A stretch of DNA of 64,000 nucleotides from positions 1-64,000 of the forward strand of contig DATMXP010000001.1 of the NCBI GenBank assembly GCA_035561515.1. The letters run 5' to 3'. Under the pieces are notes generated by a model. That model was not told where the DNA came from and made no database searches. It was given only the letters and a program-made list of their open reading frames with translations. Positions within the stretch are counted from its first letter, which is position 1; each line of letters begins with the position of its first letter. Below, in pieces: positions 15,765 through 25,437 of the stretch. The position numbers and the translations under genes are program-made. This DNA is from Terriglobales bacterium. Its GTDB lineage: Bacteria > Acidobacteriota > Terriglobia > Terriglobales > Acidobacteriaceae.

Positions 15765-18700
15765 ATGAAGAGGCTCTTCTTCATCCTTATTCTGCTATCC
15801 CAGTATGCGCTTGCGGGTGGCCCGCTTTATGTTGCGGGCAAGGGAACGTTTCAGGACGGACTAGCAGGCACTCCGATTACCTGGCTCAACGGCAAGGTCG
15901 AGTACTACACGGATCAGGGTGATCTCAGTCTGCTGCTTCCGAATCAACTGGCAGATCAATTCGTAGCCGACGCGTTTTCCCGCTGGACATCTATTCCCAC
16001 GGCCGCCCTGACGGCAGTGCGTGCCGGTACCCTCAACGAGAACGTCGACGGCACTAACTTCTATTTGGTAAACGACACCTTCACCAAGCCGTCCGATCTG
16101 GATCCTGCCTCCGGAAAGCCGCTGGCCATCGTGTACGACGCCGATGGAAGCGTGATTGACGCATTAATGGGAGCGGGTTCGGCCGAAATGTGCTCCACCA
16201 GTTCCATCTACACGCAAATTGATCAAATTAACGCGGATGGGCATTTCGGACACGCACTGATCGTCATCAACGGAAACTGCGCCCAAACGGCGTCGGAGAT
16301 CTCGATTCTTCGCTATCGACTGGTACGAGCTTTCGGGCGAGTACTTGGGCTCGATTACGCACAGTTGAACGACAGCGTGATCTGGGGAACACCTCCGCCG
16401 ATGTTCGACGATTACGCCGGGTTCCCTGTCATGCATGCTGTGGGTTCGCTGTGCAACGAGAGCGGCTGCCGCGGCGATGCAGATCGGCCACGGAGTGACG
16501 ACCGCGCAGCCTTGTCGCGGCTGTATCCGGTGACGGAGCAGAATGCTTCTGATTTTTCGGGAAAGAAGGTTTTTGCCCAGACGACCGCACGCATCACAGG
16601 CAACGTTCGATTCTCACCATGGCGCGGGATTCCCGGACAGGGGATGCAGGGTGTCAATGTCATCGGGCGGCTCGTTGATCCGATGACAAACCGTGTGTCG
16701 CGCCAGTATTCCGTCGCAAGCGTTTCGGGATTCCTCTTTCGCGGCAATGCCGGAAATATGATCAGTGCCAACACTAAGTTGCTGGATCGATTCGGCTCTG
16801 ACAATCCTGAACTGGAGGGCTTCTTCGACCTGGCGGGGATCGAGATCCCAGAGGGATTTAACGAAGCGTACTTCGAACTCAGCGTTGAGCCCGTGGATAG
16901 TCTGTACGTTGATTCCGCGTCGGTCGGCCCTTATAAAAAAGCACAGGTTATGCCATCAGGTTCGTTCACGCCGGTTCGAGTGCAAGTCCGGCGTGGCGAA
17001 CACGTGACGCGCGACATCGTAATGCAGGATTCCGACACGGAGCCTGAAGATGATCTAGAGCCCAACACATTTGCCTCATCGGTTCCGCTCCCGGTTGGAG
17101 GAACTTGGTTTGGAACCATCAGTGGCTATGGCGATATGGATTTCGTCCACTTCCCCTGTCGAGGCAATCGCACCTTGTCTTTCAACACCGTGGCACTGGA
17201 CTCAAACGGTGCTCCCACAACCTCAAAACTCCAGCCAGTGCTTGGCGCCTGGAGGGAAGGCGACGCTGAGAACAACGAAAGCGCCTGGGCACATACGTCG
17301 CTGAACGGCACTACCCACTTGGAACTTATTGTTCCCTGGGACGCCGAGTGCAAGTTGGGAATCGCCGACTTGCGGGGTGATGGCCGCCCAGACTTTCGCT
17401 ACGGAGCGCACGTATTCTATGCCCACGACATCGTTCCCGAGCGCGCGCCAGTCACAGGCGGCGCCCTGATACATCTCACCGGGATCGGATTCACGGCTGG
17501 AACGCAGGTCTTCGTAGAAACGAAACAGGTACCGGCGAGTATTCAGGGTCCGGACAGCATCGTGTTCACTACTCCCGCGTTTCCAGACGGGTACTACTCA
17601 GTGTATGTCAGCGATCCGGCAACGGGTGAGACGGCGAAAATGGACAGTGTGCTTCGCATCGGCGCCGCGAATACAAGGCTAGTTCTCGTCAGTGGCAGTA
17701 ATCCGCAGGTTCCCGTCGGGACGCAGGCGCCCAATCCGATTCGCGTGCGCGTTATCGATGCTCACGACGGAACGCCCGTCATGGGAGCGACTGTCCTGTT
17801 CACTGCTCCCTCGTCGGCGGCGATCGTCGGATGCACTTCAAATCCCTGTGCTTTCGTTACCGACCAGAGCGGAGGTGTTGATGCCTACATACAGGTCAAG
17901 GCGGCAGGTCCGAGCGTAATCAATTTTTCGATGCCGAGAGCCAGCGCTCTTCAGACAACCGTGAACGGAGTAGCCTCGGCACTGGAAATCTCACTGCCGA
18001 GGCCGGTGATAAACGTGAGTTCCGGCGCGAGCGCATCGCTGAGGGTTTCGGCGGTCGTGGTCGAAAATGGATTGCCGAGCCAGGGCCGCACGGTCAATTT
18101 CCTGCTCAACAGCGGTTCCGCAACATTCACATACCCATCGGTGGTCACCGATGCTAGCGGAACCGCAAGCACGACCATTCTCGTTTCTCAGATCGCCTCG
18201 GATGCGAACATCAGCGCCTGCGTAGCACCTTCGAATGCCCCTTGCCGGACATTGCTGATTCGTCCCGTGTTGCCCTCCAACATGGTTGTTCAACGTGTAT
18301 CGGGCGATCAACAGACAGTCGGCGTTGGAGGCACATTCAATCCGGCAGTCGTGCGCGTGGTGGATGCCGCCGGCCTGCCTGTGATCGGAGCACCAGTTTT
18401 CTTTCGAAGCGACGTGTATCGGGCGCAAACGCGTCAGCAACAGATCGTGCGTGGCGACCTTGTGATTACCGTCAAGGAACAACCGGTGGTGCTCGCGAGT
18501 TCAAGCAGTACGGTCGTAACCGATGCAGAGGGCATCGCGCGTACCCAGGTCACGGGAGACCCCTACCAACCTGTAGATATCCTGATGCGCGCAATCGCTG
18601 GAGTGTCCGGAATCGACCTGAGCATGCATACCATCTGGATCGATAGTATGCCCCCGCCGGTGATCTCGGCCGCGGTGAGTGAGGCGCAATCCATTGCATC

Positions 18701-19283
18701 CGTCCCGACCGCCGCAGCCTCACCGCGTTCGCTGTCACCACGCAGTCTTGCCGTGACAACCGCTTCACGCAACTCAACTTCTTCCAGCCCCGCTGTGGCA
18801 AATCGTGTGCGAATTGAGCGTGCCCCAAGTTCCGGGAATGACTTCGCAATCAAGCTTACCGACTCACAAGGCCAACCTGTTGCCGGTGCCAGTGTTTCCT
18901 TCTTCGTAGACGTGTATTCTCCCGCGAAAGAAACGAACGAATCGGAACTGTCGGATTCTTTTTCATTCCATACGCAGTCAGATTCTTCAGGATTGGCAGA
19001 GATGAAGTTCGATGCTCAGGATGAACGTCGAAGCCGCCTTGTGGTTCGGGCCATTGCCGCAGATGCAGAGCTCACTTTCACTCAGGAATCGCGGAGGGCA
19101 CAGCGTCAGAAGGCTGTCGCTTCCGGCGCTGTGCCCTCTCCGGCTACTTCTTCAAATGCGAATCCACCCACTCGTTCACAGTCTTGTACCAAAGCTGACT
19201 GTTCTGAGGCTTCAGAACCCAGTGCCCTTCGTCAGGGAAGTACAGCATCTTCGACGGCACCTTCAACCGCTGAAGGTAAGTAA
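15765..19283 (+). CDS. giant secreted protein: degenerate matrixin-like domain, IPT/TIG and Big-1 Ig-like repeats
   Basis: A 1172-residue protein with a signal peptide (MKRLFFILILLSQYALA). Residues 20-250 follow the matrixin plan, with a substrate-binding-like opening and a closing DDRAALSRLYPV, but the zinc site reads RAFGRVLGLDY where matrixins have HExGHxLGLxH, so all three His and the Glu are replaced. A pre-peptidase-like beta domain follows, then an IPT/TIG domain (about 555-625) and three Big-1-like Ig domains (about 630-1100). It is likely a surface or matrix binding protein, not an enzyme. Its last 46 codons run antisense into the S9 gene through a strong hairpin, so the true 3' end deserves doubt. 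Confidence 0.7.
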   Translation: MKRLFFILILLSQYALAGGPLYVAGKGTFQDGLAGTPITWLNGKVEYYTDQGDLSLLLPNQLADQFVADAFSRWTSIPTAALTAVRAGTLNENVDGTNFYLVNDTFTKPSDLDPASGKPLAIVYDADGSVIDALMGAGSAEMCSTSSIYTQIDQINADGHFGHALIVINGNCAQTASEISILRYRLVRAFGRVLGLDYAQLNDSVIWGTPPPMFDDYAGFPVMHAVGSLCNESGCRGDADRPRSDDRAALSRLYPVTEQNASDFSGKKVFAQTTARITGNVRFSPWRGIPGQGMQGVNVIGRLVDPMTNRVSRQYSVASVSGFLFRGNAGNMISANTKLLDRFGSDNPELEGFFDLAGIEIPEGFNEAYFELSVEPVDSLYVDSASVGPYKKAQVMPSGSFTPVRVQVRRGEHVTRDIVMQDSDTEPEDDLEPNTFASSVPLPVGGTWFGTISGYGDMDFVHFPCRGNRTLSFNTVALDSNGAPTTSKLQPVLGAWREGDAENNESAWAHTSLNGTTHLELIVPWDAECKLGIADLRGDGRPDFRYGAHVFYAHDIVPERAPVTGGALIHLTGIGFTAGTQVFVETKQVPASIQGPDSIVFTTPAFPDGYYSVYVSDPATGETAKMDSVLRIGAANTRLVLVSGSNPQVPVGTQAPNPIRVRVIDAHDGTPVMGATVLFTAPSSAAIVGCTSNPCAFVTDQSGGVDAYIQVKAAGPSVINFSMPRASALQTTVNGVASALEISLPRPVINVSSGASASLRVSAVVVENGLPSQGRTVNFLLNSGSATFTYPSVVTDASGTASTTILVSQIASDANISACVAPSNAPCRTLLIRPVLPSNMVVQRVSGDQQTVGVGGTFNPAVVRVVDAAGLPVIGAPVFFRSDVYRAQTRQQQIVRGDLVITVKEQPVVLASSSSTVVTDAEGIARTQVTGDPYQPVDILMRAIAGVSGIDLSMHTIWIDSMPPPVISAAVSEAQSIASVPTAAASPRSLSPRSLAVTTASRNSTSSSPAVANRVRIERAPSSGNDFAIKLTDSQGQPVAGASVSFFVDVYSPAKETNESELSDSFSFHTQSDSSGLAEMKFDAQDERRSRLVVRAIAADAELTFTQESRRAQRQKAVASGAVPSPATSSNANPPTRSQSCTKADCSEASEPSALRQGSTASSTAPSTAEGK
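19094..19138. terminator. strong 12-bp stem hairpin at the 3' end of the S9 peptidase gene
   Basis: GAGGGCACAGCG (19094-19105) pairs perfectly with CGCTGTGCCCTC (19127-19138) around a 21-nt loop, 6 bp beyond the S9 stop codon. It looks like the transcription end of the S9 gene, although it lacks a long T run. It also lies inside the open frame of the convergent giant protein. Confidence 0.55.
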
Positions 19284-21189
19284 ATAACTGGAATCCTTCT
19301 GAGACGTCGAGGCGGTAGTCGAGTTGTCCGTGAACCACCAATGTGGGTGTTTTGAAGTTGGTGGCATAGTTGTTGGGCGACCATTTTTCGTAGGTTGCAC
19401 GATTCGTCCACGGAGTACCCTGGAATTCCCATTCGGGAAACCATAGTTCTTCCGTAGTCCCATATGCGGAGATCGTATTGAACTGTCCGTCGTGGGAGAC
19501 GAAGCACTTGAACCGGTTCGTATGGCCGAGCATCCAGTTCACCATGTAACCGCCGTAGCTTGCTCCCATGGCGCACACCCGCTGACCATCGATAAATGGA
19601 TACGTCTTCGCCACGTAGTCCAGACCGGCCATCAAGTCTTCGTAAGGCTTGCCTCCCCAGTCACCGTTAATCTCATCGATGAACTTCTGACCATAGCCGG
19701 TAGACCCTCGCGGATTGATCATCACTACCACGTAACCGTCGGCGGCAAATAGCTGAGCGTTCCACCGGTATGTCCAGGAATCTCCCCATGCACCCTGCGG
19801 GCCGCCGTGGATCAGGAACTTCACCGGATACTTCTTGCCCGGTTCGAATTGTGGCGGCTTCAGAAGGAAGCCGTGGACCTTCGTCTTCAGTGCGCCATTG
19901 AACCAGAAGGGCTCCAGTTGTGACATGGCGACTTGCGACAGAACTGGGGTATTGATGTGAGTCAACTGTGTCTTCATCGCCGTACCACGCCCGTCATGGA
20001 TGGCGAAGATCTCGTTCGGCATGGCGATGCTCTGGCCCGTCACGAAGATCGTTGCTCCATCGGGAGACACGGCCGGCGAATCGACGTGGCCACCCTGCAC
20101 CAGCGTAGGCTTGCCACCGTTGATGCCGATCCGGTACAGCGGCGCTTCGCCCTGATATTCCGACACGAAATACAGTGCGTCCGATTTCGGAGCCCACGCA
20201 AAGGCTTCCACCCATTGGTCGAAAGATTCGGTCAGGTTCTTGATTTGCCCTTTCAGGCGGTTGTAGAGCACCAGGCGGAAGCGGTCGCTTTCGTAGCCGT
20301 TGCGCATCTGCATGCGCCAAGCGATCCATTTGCCGTCGGGCGAATAGAGGGGAGTGGAATCGCTGCCTGGGGCCGTGCTGATCTTCTTCGGTGTGCCGCC
20401 GGAGATGGGCACTATGAAAACTTCGTTGTTTGTGCTGACGGATTCTAGTTCGTCGATGTTGCTTGTGAAGGCTACTTCTTTACCGTCAGGCGAGATCGCA
20501 TAAAGCGCCTGTCCCCCCAGGCTGAATGGAGGCACGTCGTGGTCACCCGGCGTGATGTCACGGGCGGTACCACCCTCCGCCGGGACCACAAATAGGTGCG
20601 TGCGCTTTCCGTACGTGTAAGTCGACCAATGCCGGTAAAACAGGCGCGTAAAGATCTGAGCCTTCACCTTCGACTTGTTGCGCTCGTCATTGCGCTGTTG
20701 GTTGCAAGCATCGCTGGGGCAGTCCGGATACACGGAAGACGTGAACAAGATGTTCTTGCCGTCGGGCGACCAGATCGCTCCATCAGCTCCTGTTGAAATC
20801 GAACTGACTTTTCGGGGATCGGTGACGAAGATTCCGCGGGCAGAATCGAAATCCGAAACCCACACCTGTGATTCGCCGTCGCGCGCGGAGATGTACAGCA
20901 CCGACTTGCCGTCGGGCGACCAGCGCGGCCCATCTTCGCCCGGTCCCTGGCTGATCTGGCGTGCTTCTCCGCCACCAGCCGGCATGATCCAAAGATGCGT
21001 CGCCTTGGTATTTTTTTCGAGATCAACATCCTGAACAGGGAAGACCACCCACTTGCCGTCGGGTGAGGGCGTCGGGTCTCCCACGCGTTTCAACGCCATC
21101 ATGTCCACGAACGTGAATGGACGCTTGGTCTGGGCGAGAGCGATTGGCGCAAGCAGCAATATGAAAGCAACAAGGCGGCGCAGCAGCAT
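19144..21189 (-). CDS. secreted S9 (prolyl oligopeptidase) family peptidase
   Basis: A 681-residue exported serine peptidase of the dipeptidyl-peptidase V/acylaminoacyl-peptidase type. A signal peptide is followed by a beta-propeller with repeated SPDGK blades (to about 400) and an alpha/beta-hydrolase domain with Ser544 in GASYGGYMVNW, Asp624 (GQLDYRLD) and His656 (DEGHWV). ATG 21189 is preferred because GGAGG lies 8 bases ahead; the frame opens 7 codons earlier. It cleaves short peptides, probably in the periplasm. The 3' end overlaps the convergent open frame by 140 bp, but the C-terminus here is family-typical. Confidence 0.9.
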   Translation of the reverse strand: MLLRRLVAFILLLAPIALAQTKRPFTFVDMMALKRVGDPTPSPDGKWVVFPVQDVDLEKNTKATHLWIMPAGGGEARQISQGPGEDGPRWSPDGKSVLYISARDGESQVWVSDFDSARGIFVTDPRKVSSISTGADGAIWSPDGKNILFTSSVYPDCPSDACNQQRNDERNKSKVKAQIFTRLFYRHWSTYTYGKRTHLFVVPAEGGTARDITPGDHDVPPFSLGGQALYAISPDGKEVAFTSNIDELESVSTNNEVFIVPISGGTPKKISTAPGSDSTPLYSPDGKWIAWRMQMRNGYESDRFRLVLYNRLKGQIKNLTESFDQWVEAFAWAPKSDALYFVSEYQGEAPLYRIGINGGKPTLVQGGHVDSPAVSPDGATIFVTGQSIAMPNEIFAIHDGRGTAMKTQLTHINTPVLSQVAMSQLEPFWFNGALKTKVHGFLLKPPQFEPGKKYPVKFLIHGGPQGAWGDSWTYRWNAQLFAADGYVVVMINPRGSTGYGQKFIDEINGDWGGKPYEDLMAGLDYVAKTYPFIDGQRVCAMGASYGGYMVNWMLGHTNRFKCFVSHDGQFNTISAYGTTEELWFPEWEFQGTPWTNRATYEKWSPNNYATNFKTPTLVVHGQLDYRLDVSEGFQLFTYLQRLKVPSKMLYFPDEGHWVLKPQNSQLWYKTVNEWVDSHLKK

Positions 21190-21270
21190 GAATAAGCCTC
21201 CGGAAAGCAAACGGGAAAGTGTAAACGAAAAGCGGATCGGAGTCTGCGTCTTAGGAACTCGCTTCGAGGA

Positions 21271-23304
21271 TCAAACCGTCGTGGTGAGCGCCAGTTCCTG
21301 CTGTGCAGCTGGCATTTCGATTGTGATGCCAGCTCCACGCGGTTCAGCATTGAAGGCGCGGATCTCCCCGCCATGCTGCTTCACAATGCCGTAGCAGACG
21401 CTCAAACCCAAGCCCGGCCCCTTCCCAACGCCCTTCGTCGTGAAGAACGGATCGAAGACGCGCTCTGGATCGGCGAAGCCTAGACCGCTGTCCACGACGG
21501 TCACGCTCACAATGCCGTGATTGAGCCCGGCGCGGACGGTAATCTTCCGATGCTCCAGCCCGTCCACTGCTTCGAGCGCATTTCCCAGTACGTTGAGAAA
21601 CACCTGTTTTAGTTGTGCTTCATCGAACCGTACCATGGGGAGGTCTTTTTCCACTTCCATCTCAAGATCGATGTTGCGGCTCTTTGCCTGGTATCCACAG
21701 AGTTTTAACGCCTCTTCAAGCGACTGATTGATCGAGAGAAGCTTCCGTTCCGCTTTGTCTTGTTTCGCGAAACGGACAAGGTTCTCAATAATCTTCTTCA
21801 TCCGCAAACTTTCGCGCTGGATGATACCCGCCTGCTGCCGGACCTGCGGGTCTTCCGAGAAGTCGGAAAGCATTTCGGAGTATCCCAAAACTGCGGTCAG
21901 CGGGTTATTCAACTCGTGGGCCATGCCGGCAACCAACTGGCCGATGCCGGCCAGTTTTTCCGTACGGACAAGCTCACGTTGCAGGTAAGCCCGCTCAATG
22001 GCCACGCCGAGATCATCGGCCAGCAACTCCAATTTCGACATCTCAGTTTCGTTGACTCGCGCAAGTTCGCGAGGTTCGTCGAGCGAGAAGAACCCGGCGT
22101 ACGTGCCTCGCGGAGACCGGATTGGCACTATCAGTTCATCGCCGCGCTGCCAGAAGGGATTGCTGCCGAAATCTGTTTTCCCCGGCACCGACCCGTATGG
22201 TTCCATTTCCTTTTGCGACAGCACGTACGTAGTTCGGCCAATCAGCCTACCGGTCGTCGCCAAGTCTGCGAGCTGCTGCGGGGACAACTGGCGTACAGAA
22301 ATTTCCAGCTTCGCTAATACGTCCGGCTCAACTCCTGATGAGCCGGCGATATGTAACCTTTGCTGCTCGTCAACGAGCAAAACAGTTACACGACGGAAAG
22401 TCGTCACGGTGGTAATGATGCGTGCAATGTCCCCGCAGAGCGACCGCACATCCTGTCCGCTCAGCAATCGGGAAGTAACTTCGGCAAAGCTTTCAAGTTG
22501 CTGGTTAAGTCCGCGCTCTCGCTGGCGCATTTCATCGGAAATGTTCTTTTCTTCTTCCAGCAGAACCAGGATCATGCCGAATGCAAGGATGTATTTAGGG
22601 ACATTCCAGAACTCACTGAACTCGCCCAGCATCTTCTCGAATTCCGGGTGGAACGCGGCGATCGCCCATACCAATGCCCAGCCGGCAAATCCGAGGAAAG
22701 TCGTGATCACTCCGGGAGTGCGCCGTCGGTAGTGCTGAACGAAAAGGATGCCGGAAAGCAGGAACATCCACATCAGCGCCAGCAGCGCTGGAAATTCGGT
22801 GTTTCCGCGGGCCGCTTGCACAACGGACGCTATTCCGCTGGCCGCCAGTGCGCCATAGAGTGCCAGCACCCCCGGAGACCATCGCCAGTCGCATGTCGCG
22901 AAGAACGCAATGGGGCCGAAGTACATGATCATTGCCGCCAGGGCGGAGAGTATCCACCACGTTGCTCCGGTTGCCGCTACGCAACTAAGGACTACTGCCG
23001 GTGTTCCTACGAGCAGTAGGAATTTGCGGCGGTATTCCGGGAATTCTGCTATCGGTGATGACGAGACTACGAAAACGATGCCTGCAAACGACACCAGCGT
23101 AAGGTCCGCAGCGATAATGAATGTGCGCGGCAGGCGGGAAGCTTCTTCGAGCAGGCGGATGGCAAAATGCGAGAGAACCAGGCCCCATCCCCAGACCCAC
23201 AACCGGACTCGTACCGACGAGTGTTTCCGGCACGTGACAAGGAACACCGCTGCCAGTATCCCGAGTACCAGGGTCGCCGGAAGTTTCTGTATAAGTCCAG
23301 TCAT
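21271..23304 (-). CDS. membrane sensor histidine kinase with GAF-like domain
   Basis: A 677-residue kinase. Seven or eight hydrophobic segments (about 1-225) form an N-terminal membrane sensor, a short coiled coil follows, then a GAF-like domain (about 265-430), the phospho-acceptor helix MAHELNNPLTAVLGYSEML, and an ATPase domain with N box (LNVLGNALEAVD), DSGLGF, FDPFFTTK and GPGLGLSVC. It would autophosphorylate on the His of HELNNPLT. No response regulator is adjacent, so it is an orphan kinase. ATG 23304 starts the first membrane helix; the frame extends to 23412 but that part is not protein-like. Confidence 0.85.
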   Translation of the reverse strand: MTGLIQKLPATLVLGILAAVFLVTCRKHSSVRVRLWVWGWGLVLSHFAIRLLEEASRLPRTFIIAADLTLVSFAGIVFVVSSSPIAEFPEYRRKFLLLVGTPAVVLSCVAATGATWWILSALAAMIMYFGPIAFFATCDWRWSPGVLALYGALAASGIASVVQAARGNTEFPALLALMWMFLLSGILFVQHYRRRTPGVITTFLGFAGWALVWAIAAFHPEFEKMLGEFSEFWNVPKYILAFGMILVLLEEEKNISDEMRQRERGLNQQLESFAEVTSRLLSGQDVRSLCGDIARIITTVTTFRRVTVLLVDEQQRLHIAGSSGVEPDVLAKLEISVRQLSPQQLADLATTGRLIGRTTYVLSQKEMEPYGSVPGKTDFGSNPFWQRGDELIVPIRSPRGTYAGFFSLDEPRELARVNETEMSKLELLADDLGVAIERAYLQRELVRTEKLAGIGQLVAGMAHELNNPLTAVLGYSEMLSDFSEDPQVRQQAGIIQRESLRMKKIIENLVRFAKQDKAERKLLSINQSLEEALKLCGYQAKSRNIDLEMEVEKDLPMVRFDEAQLKQVFLNVLGNALEAVDGLEHRKITVRAGLNHGIVSVTVVDSGLGFADPERVFDPFFTTKGVGKGPGLGLSVCYGIVKQHGGEIRAFNAEPRGAGITIEMPAAQQELALTTTV

Positions 23305-23439
23305 GTATAAATGAGGACCCAGGTGTTCTGTATTAGTTTCAGCCCGCCAGGTTACGTTTGGGAGTCGCCAACCGGGTACTCCGGTTCGAAGCTTCCGGGT
23401 AACCTGCGGCATCTAAAGAAGTAACCCGAGTTACGCACT

Positions 23440-24312
23440 ATGACAACCCAATTGTCGGTCCGCCGACTTACTTACGTATTAATACCTCTACTGTTGGCTA
23501 TTCTGACCCTGCCGATGCTGGCAGAAGACCGTGGCGAAGGCCCGCTTGAGAAGGCTGAGCCCAAAAACATCACGGTAGACGAAATCATCCAGCGCTTCGC
23601 CGCTAAGGAAAAACAATTCAAATTGGCCCGCGAGCAGTACACCTGGCGACAGGACGTCCGCGTCAACGACATGGATGGCAATACTGCACTGGGTGAGTAC
23701 CGCATGGTCACCGACATTCTTTTCGACGACAAGGGTAAGCGTGTCGAGAATGTTGTGTTTGCGCCGCAGTCGACGCTGCGGCAGATCTCGATGACGAGAG
23801 AAGATTTGGACGACATCGAAAAGCGCCTGCCATTCGTCCTCACGACCGATGAGATACCCGACTACAACATCCTCTACGTCGGCCAGCAGCAGCAGGACGA
23901 AATCCATACCTACGTGTTCGACATCGCACCCAAGAAGATCGAAAAGAACCGCCGCTACTTCCAGGGTCGCATCTGGGTCGACGATCAGGATTTCCAGATC
24001 GTGAAAACGCGCGGCAAGAACGTGCCCGACATCACGAGCAAAAGCGGAGAAAATCTCTTTCCGGAATTCACCACGTGGCGCGAACAGATTGATGGCAAGT
24101 ACTGGTTCCCCACTTACACCATGATCGACGACACGCTCCACTTCAAGACCGGTGACGTTCGCGTGAAGCAGATCGTGAAATACACGAACTACAAGCGGTT
24201 CGGCTCTCAGATCAAGATTACCTACGAAGGGCAGGACATCGGCGCAGCCGAGCAGAACCAGCAGACTCAGCAACCTCAGCAGGGAACCGCCCCTCCGGAA
24301 CAGAAGAAATAA
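23440..24312 (+). CDS. secreted LolA-like protein of unknown function
   Basis: A 290-residue exported protein (signal peptide ending ...LPMLAED). The body looks like the LolA/LolB or outer-membrane-lipoprotein-sorting fold: amphipathic beta strands such as YTWRQDVRVNDMDG, GRIWVDDQDFQIVKTRG and GKYWFPTYTMIDD. The C-terminus is a Gln/Pro-rich tail. Such proteins bind hydrophobic ligands in the periplasm; nothing nearby indicates which. It is divergent from the histidine kinase (135 bp between starts) and ends in its own terminator. Confidence 0.65.
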   Translation: MTTQLSVRRLTYVLIPLLLAILTLPMLAEDRGEGPLEKAEPKNITVDEIIQRFAAKEKQFKLAREQYTWRQDVRVNDMDGNTALGEYRMVTDILFDDKGKRVENVVFAPQSTLRQISMTREDLDDIEKRLPFVLTTDEIPDYNILYVGQQQQDEIHTYVFDIAPKKIEKNRRYFQGRIWVDDQDFQIVKTRGKNVPDITSKSGENLFPEFTTWREQIDGKYWFPTYTMIDDTLHFKTGDVRVKQIVKYTNYKRFGSQIKITYEGQDIGAAEQNQQTQQPQQGTAPPEQKK

Positions 24313-24326
24313 TCTGGTCGAAGTGA

Positions 24327-24400
24327 AAAGGCCGGAGCCTGAAGGCTTTGGCCTTTTTGCTTGGGGCAAGCAAAAGGCCGACCCAACCGGATCGGCCTTT
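24327..24400. terminator. two tandem terminator hairpins between convergent genes
   Basis: The first hairpin (AAAGGCC at 24327, GGCCTTTTT at 24350-24358) fits the plus-strand LolA-like gene. The second (AAAGGCCGA at 24373-24381, TCGGCCTTT at 24392-24400) reads on the minus strand with TTTTGCTT after it and fits the kinase-fold gene. Both use the same GGCC-based stem. Confidence 0.75.
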
Positions 24401-24420
24401 GATTCGCCTCTAATGATCTT

Positions 24421-25437
24421 TTACGCTGCGGGTGCCAACGACCGTTGCGCTGAGTTTTGAATGAAGCGCTTCATCACCGTGGCCCACATAACTTTCTTCC
24501 GTACAGCACTTTCCTTCACATTGCGTCCTTGCGCGAACATTCCCAGCAACGCCTTCATCTTTAGGACGCGGAGTATCTCTGCTTCGCTTTCACTTACGCC
24601 GTAAGCTTCCACAAACTCGTCTTGCACCTGCGCGGTGATATTGCGGTTGCAGAACGGGTACTTCTCCAGCGCTTCCACGCAGGCCTGGAACTGGGCGACG
24701 TCGTTGAATGAACTGCCGTTCATCGTCATGTTGGCGTAATCGCAGATTCCTACCCCGTCTCCGACCACAACGTTGAGCGGAGTGAAGTCGTTCAGTACGG
24801 CCGAACCCGGAACGGTTTTGCTCGCCCGATTCAGGATTCCTTTTGCCCCATTCAGAATGGTTCTAACCGAATGGTCATCGAGTCCTGAGCCTTTGCAGTT
24901 ATCACAGAGCTTTTCGAGTTCCTTCATGAGTCCGGCGGCGTCGAAAGGTATTGGGGAACCGCCGGTCGCGCGATGGAAATTCCGCAGCCATAGCCCCGTT
25001 TGGCGTGCGGCGCCGGCGAGGTGACCGTTGTCGGCGTATCCCGGCAGCAGGGCGGCTTTCATGATGATGGACTGCAGCGGCAGTCCATTGAACTTTTCCG
25101 ATACGACGGCGCCAACATCCGTAAAGTCGCCGACCGGGCGGGGCACGCCTGATAGGTTGCGCTCCCGAAATAACTCGTAAACGGTCGCCAGGTTTTTGCC
25201 TTCGGTTTGGGCCATCGTTCGAGCCCCTTGCTGGCCACATTTGCTGGCGCGGTACACCTTTGCTGCCAGCCGCTCACTTCCGTCTGCAAAATCGATCACG
25301 ATGTCGTAGATGTAATGGTCGCTTTTTGGCGTGTGACCCACCACGCGAACGTTGCGTAGTTCGCCGCGGCCGGGATAGTAGCTCTGCCCGGTTCGCTTGA
25401 GTTCTGAAACAATATGATCCATTACGGTTTCCGGCAT
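24421..25437 (-). CDS. aminoglycoside phosphotransferase/lipopolysaccharide-kinase-like fold protein
   Basis: A 338-residue soluble protein with the reduced kinase fold of APH- and InaA-type enzymes: strand Lys60 (AAKVYR), a catalytic loop LNDFTPLN with Asp217 and Asn222, and a metal-binding ICDYAN with Asp233. The usual first residue of the loop (His in HGD) is Asn216 here. The substrate is unknown; similar proteins modify sugars of envelope polymers, but that is only a possibility. ATG 25437 has GGGAG six bases upstream. The gene stands alone between convergent and divergent neighbours. Confidence 0.6.
   Translation of the reverse strand: MPETVMDHIVSELKRTGQSYYPGRGELRNVRVVGHTPKSDHYIYDIVIDFADGSERLAAKVYRASKCGQQGARTMAQTEGKNLATVYELFRERNLSGVPRPVGDFTDVGAVVSEKFNGLPLQSIIMKAALLPGYADNGHLAGAARQTGLWLRNFHRATGGSPIPFDAAGLMKELEKLCDNCKGSGLDDHSVRTILNGAKGILNRASKTVPGSAVLNDFTPLNVVVGDGVGICDYANMTMNGSSFNDVAQFQACVEALEKYPFCNRNITAQVQDEFVEAYGVSESEAEILRVLKMKALLGMFAQGRNVKESAVRKKVMWATVMKRFIQNSAQRSLAPAA

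Noticed and set aside
15469..15768. 99-codon frame overlapping the next start by ATGA
   Set aside because: No ribosome site, no family likeness and codon use looks random; the overlap alone is not enough.
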